Positions 15,727-18,176 of a stretch of DNA of 18,176 nucleotides are shown piece after piece (the first letter of the stretch is position 1; each line of letters begins with the position of its first letter). The DNA is from Opitutaceae bacterium (lineage in GTDB: Bacteria; Verrucomicrobiota; Verrucomicrobiia; Opitutales; Opitutaceae): positions 1-18,176 of the forward strand of contig JANXSC010000319.1 in assembly GCA_025352845.1 (NCBI GenBank). The letters are read 5' to 3'. Below the pieces are notes generated by a model. It made no database searches. It worked only from the letters and a program-made list of their open reading frames with translations, and was not told where the DNA came from. The position numbers and the translations under genes were made by a program.

Positions 15727-15766
15727 GGCTCGGGGTAAACCAACGCGCAGCGTTAGCGCACGGCGC

Positions 15767-16798
15767 TTACTCCGCGCTGGCCCGCAGCGTCGGCCCGTCC
15801 ACCCAACGCGCGGGGATGGTGGTGGTCGAAGGCCACTCGGGGATGCCGGTTTCGTTGCGCTGGAGTTGCGCGATGAGCAGCTCGGTGGCGCGGGCGCCGA
15901 GCGTGCGCGGTTGCAAGTCGAGGCCGGCGCAGGGGCGCGTTTTCATCAGCACGTTGAGCGCGACGAAGCCGTGCGTGGCCGGCACCTTGGCGCCGCACTC
16001 TTCCATCCACGCGATCGCTTCGGTGTGGTGACCGAGCACGACGTCCGGTTTGTGCCTGCGAAACCACTTGGAAAATTCGGGCTGATTGACGGTGTCGAAG
16101 ATGAGCGTCGGAATCTGGCCGAGGCCGGGATTATTTTCCTGAAACGTGCGGAAGGCGGCGCCCCAGCGGTATTGCAGCCGCTCGTCGTGGTGGCGCTGCA
16201 GAAAAAGCCCGGGGCGCTGGTAGCCGAGCGCGACGAGCCGCTGCATCGCCGCGAGCATCGAGCGGTAGTGATCCGAGCAGACGGCGTGCAGCGCGGGACG
16301 CTCGATGATGTAGTCGGTGTAGACACCCGCGAAGCGCGACCAGTCGAGGTTGGTCAGATCTGGTTCAGCCCACGCGGGCAGCAAAATCACGCCGTGGATG
16401 CCACGCGATTGGAGAATCGAGTCGAGCCGTTGCACGGAGACGCCGGCGTGGCCGACCGTGAATTTTTCCACCTTGAAACCCAGCTCCACGGCGCGCGTTT
16501 CCGCGCCGGCTTGCAACTCGCGGTGAAAACGCGCCGCCGCTTCGGGCCGGTCGGGCTCGTTGAAATCGACGGCCGCCAGCACCCCGCGGAAGGCCGAGCC
16601 GCGTGAGCGGCGCAGCTCCGACATGAGCGCGCCGGCGAGCGGATTGCGACGGTAGCCCGCCTCGCGCGCGGCTTTTTTCACGCGCTGCGCGGTGTTGGGA
16701 TCGACGCGCGGCGAGCCGCGCAGGGCGTCGGAGACAGTGGTGCGCGAAAGGCCAAGGACCTTGGCAAGTGAACGCAGCGTAGGGGTGGAGGCAGGCAT
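15767..16798 (-). CDS. LacI/GalR-family transcriptional regulator
   Basis: DNA-binding repressor or activator responding to a sugar-like ligand. 343 residues from the ATG at 16798. The N-terminal helix-turn-helix is clear (TLRSLAKVLGLSRTTVSDAL at about 7-26, hinge VKKAAREAGYRRNPLAGALM). The ligand-binding domain follows from about residue 70 in two lobes (GVLAAVDFNEP, SRGIHGVILLPAWAEPDL, RLVALGYQRPGLFLQ, DVVLGHHTEAIAWMEE, HGFVALN, CAGLDLQPRTLGARATELLI), matching the PBP1-like fold of the family. It is divergent from the SSS symporter, so it probably controls the transporter and itself. A dyad directly upstream of its start is a candidate operator. Confidence 0.95.
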   Translation of the reverse strand: MPASTPTLRSLAKVLGLSRTTVSDALRGSPRVDPNTAQRVKKAAREAGYRRNPLAGALMSELRRSRGSAFRGVLAAVDFNEPDRPEAAARFHRELQAGAETRAVELGFKVEKFTVGHAGVSVQRLDSILQSRGIHGVILLPAWAEPDLTNLDWSRFAGVYTDYIIERPALHAVCSDHYRSMLAAMQRLVALGYQRPGLFLQRHHDERLQYRWGAAFRTFQENNPGLGQIPTLIFDTVNQPEFSKWFRRHKPDVVLGHHTEAIAWMEECGAKVPATHGFVALNVLMKTRPCAGLDLQPRTLGARATELLIAQLQRNETGIPEWPSTTTIPARWVDGPTLRASAE

Positions 16799-16805
16799 GA
16801 CCGGA

Positions 16806-16826
16806 CTGTCCGAAGATTTCGGTCAG
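16806..16826. promoter_or_regulatory. Dyad symmetry upstream of the LacI gene, candidate operator
   Basis: Left half CTG-t-CCGAA and right half TTCGG-t-CAG are mirror images round a 3-nt centre (GAT), with a single unpaired T in each half. The site ends 8 bp before the LacI-family start codon. Family operators often have a CG centre, which this lacks. A weaker imperfect dyad of 16 nt (GAAAGCAACCGTTTTC) is at 16834-16849. Either could serve autoregulation and control of the divergent symporter; this is inference. Confidence 0.35.
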
Positions 16827-16871
16827 CCGGGGTGAAAGCAACCGTTTTCCCGCGCGGCTGCCGTCGTGGTC

Positions 16872-17016
16872 GTAACAGGAAGTGAGTGTCAGCCCGCGGT
16901 CGGGGAAGTGGCACGGGCGTCCCGGCCGTGGCGCGGGGGCGTCTCGCCTCCGCGCTTCGATCCCATGGGCGGGACGCCCATGCCACTCCGATCCGCCTGA
17001 CCTCACTTCCTGTTAC
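16872..17016. repeat. Three-tier nested palindromic element between LacI and symporter genes
   Basis: The outer arms (16872-16891 and 16998-17016) share 19 positions in inverted order, with one extra T in the left copy. The middle arms (16907-16931 and 16963-16987) match at 22 of 25. A central stem CGCGGGGGCG/CGCCTCCGCG lies inside. The middle right arm is self-complementary (CATGGGCG-GGA-CGCCCATG). The left equivalent is CACGGGCG-TCC-CGGCCGTG; one difference is paired (C-G versus T-A) and keeps the stem. The element takes up 145 bp of the divergent promoter region. Confidence 0.85.
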
Positions 17017-17145
17017 ATTCCGCCGGCGTCACGAACGCGACTGCATCGCCCGGAGGAAAATTTCTGGGAGACGGCGCGCCTGACGGTCCGTAAAACTGCG
17101 GGCTCGCCGCGTGCGGTGGCGCCGCGCAAGTTCCCGTCAACCCCC

Positions 17146-18176
17146 ATGATTTTCGGCAGCCTGCACGCCATCGATCTCGCCATCATTGTCGCCTACCTGC
17201 TGGCGGTCGTCTGGATTGGGATGCGGGCCTCGCAAGCCACGGCGTCGGAGGACGGCTTTTTCCTCGCGGGCCGCAAGCTGGGGAAGCTCTACCAGTTTTT
17301 CCTGAATTTCGGCAACGCCACTGAGCCGCAGGGCGCGGTGAGCACGGCGAGTTTCGTTTACCAGCAGGGCGCGCCGGGATCGTGGCTTTCCTTCCAGACG
17401 GTTTTCATGAACCCGTATTTTTGGTTTATGAACGTCTGGTTTCGCCGCGTGCGGCTGACGACGCTGTCGGACCTGTGGGAAGATCGGTTTGGCAGCAAGG
17501 GGCTCAGCCTTTTCTACGCGCTGTTTCAGATCTTGGTCGCGTGCGTGTTTCTCGGTTTCGGTAATGTGACGGCCTACAAGATCGCGTCGTCGCTGGTGGT
17601 GAAGCCCGAGGTCGAGTGGACCGCGGCCGACCGCGCGTCGATTGAGGGTTATCGGGAGTTGAAGGAGCTGGAGAAAACGAGCGCCGCAGCTCCGCTTGCC
17701 ACCGACGCACAGGCGCGACTCGCATTGCTCCGCGATCGCAACGCCCGGGGCGAACTCAACAGCTACGTGACGGTGCTCAACGATGTCCTGTTCTACGCGA
17801 TCTTCACGCTGGTCGTCGGCACATATATCGTGCTCGGCGGGATGGCCGCGGCGGCGGTCAACGAGGGGTTGCAAAGCGTGCTCATCATCGTTTTTTCGCT
17901 GCTACTGATTCCGACGGGACTCCACGCGATCGGGGGCTGGTCGGCGCTGGCGGAAAAGGTGCCGAAGAAAATGTTCGATCTCTTCGGGACGGGCGGGTCG
18001 GAGCAATTTTCGGTCGTCGGTCTATGCGCGATTCTGCTCGTGAGCATCGTCCAAAACGCCGGGCTGAGTCACAACATGGGCATCTGCGGCTCGGCGAAGA
18101 ATGAGTTTGCCGCGCGCACGGGCGTCTCGGGCACCTACCTGAAGCGGCTCATGATCATCATGTGGTCGGTCGCGGG
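17146..18176 (+). CDS. Sodium:solute symporter (SSS family), N-terminal part (runs off window end)
   Basis: Membrane symporter of the SSS fold, probably bringing a sugar or organic acid in with Na+. The first 343 codons are present from the ATG at 17146. Helices: about 8-28 (LAIIVAYLLAVVWIGMRAS), then DGFFLAGRKLGKLYQF, then helices near 80-98, 120-148, 209-230, 240-258 and 290-305. Between helices near residues 152-208 is a polar, charged insertion (AADRASIEGYRELKELEKTS, then DAQARLALLRDRNARGELN) that looks coiled-coil and is absent from compact SSS proteins. The family pattern GG..A...TD..Q appears as GGMAAAAVNEGLQ (231-243), with NE in place of TD. The upstream neighbour is a divergent LacI regulator, which probably controls it. 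Confidence 0.9.
   Translation, partial: MIFGSLHAIDLAIIVAYLLAVVWIGMRASQATASEDGFFLAGRKLGKLYQFFLNFGNATEPQGAVSTASFVYQQGAPGSWLSFQTVFMNPYFWFMNVWFRRVRLTTLSDLWEDRFGSKGLSLFYALFQILVACVFLGFGNVTAYKIASSLVVKPEVEWTAADRASIEGYRELKELEKTSAAAPLATDAQARLALLRDRNARGELNSYVTVLNDVLFYAIFTLVVGTYIVLGGMAAAAVNEGLQSVLIIVFSLLLIPTGLHAIGGWSALAEKVPKKMFDLFGTGGSEQFSVVGLCAILLVSIVQNAGLSHNMGICGSAKNEFAARTGVSGTYLKRLMIIMWSVA

Noticed and set aside
17137..17874. Minus-strand open frame opposite the symporter
   Set aside because: Charged Arg/His/Gln-rich shadow; the plus strand encodes recognisable SSS helices.
1..18176. CRISPR array, prophage, integrase or insertion sequence
   Set aside because: No regularly spaced direct repeats and no recognisable transposase, integrase or phage protein in any frame; the repeats seen are inverted pairs.

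Overview
The window is a high-GC stretch of a bacterial chromosome. The gene set points to Verrucomicrobiota, most likely an Opitutaceae-like member: TonB-dependent receptors with a characteristic plug sequence, a Tat-exported Gfo/Idh/MocA dehydrogenase, a CE12-type rhamnogalacturonan acetylesterase, a LacI regulator divergent from a sodium:solute symporter, a fused MFS/spermidine synthase, few clear Shine-Dalgarno sequences, and many palindromic intergenic repeats. This assignment is an inference from gene content; no rRNA or other phylogenetic marker is present.

Layout. 1-709 (-) is the start of a siderophore-type TonB-dependent receptor, preceded on the same strand by a small CxxC protein (851-1231). 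Divergent from these, 1377-2444 (+) encodes a DUF481-like outer-membrane protein, which converges on a fused MFS/spermidine synthase (2590-5034, -) across a large palindrome. 5381-7678 (+) is a beta-propeller (WD40-like) lipoprotein gene, open in one frame for 766 codons except for two in-frame stop codons. 7806-9149 (-) is a secreted SGNH/CE12 esterase, followed by a TonB-receptor remnant (about 9255-9526), another palindrome, and the Gfo/Idh/MocA gene (9610-10974, -). Then, all on the minus strand, come a DUF900 alpha/beta hydrolase (11182-12339), tRNA-Leu(UAG) (12444-12527), an FKBP-type prolyl isomerase (12605-12931), a secreted amidase-signature enzyme (12988-14499), a phosphatidylserine decarboxylase (14608-15561) and a LacI-type regulator (15767-16798). 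Divergent from the regulator, an SSS-family symporter (17146 to the window end, +) runs off the edge.

How the genes fit together. The esterase, the Tat dehydrogenase, the receptor remnant and possibly the LacI/symporter pair look like parts of polysaccharide (pectin-type) scavenging. The first two flank a dead TonB receptor, so this part of the locus may be decaying. The middle minus-strand block is mostly housekeeping: lipid synthesis, a protein-folding enzyme and a tRNA.

The most unusual features are the twice-interrupted lipoprotein gene and the density of large inverted repeats. Five sequence-unrelated palindromic elements lie in 18 kb, four of them built from two arms that can each fold into their own hairpin (REP-doublet or BIME-like). 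In two of these the arms differ by paired, pairing-preserving changes. One further element supplies the likely start codon of the amidase gene. I saw no CRISPR array, phage, transposase or integrase gene, and no clearly novel multi-gene defence or biosynthetic system.
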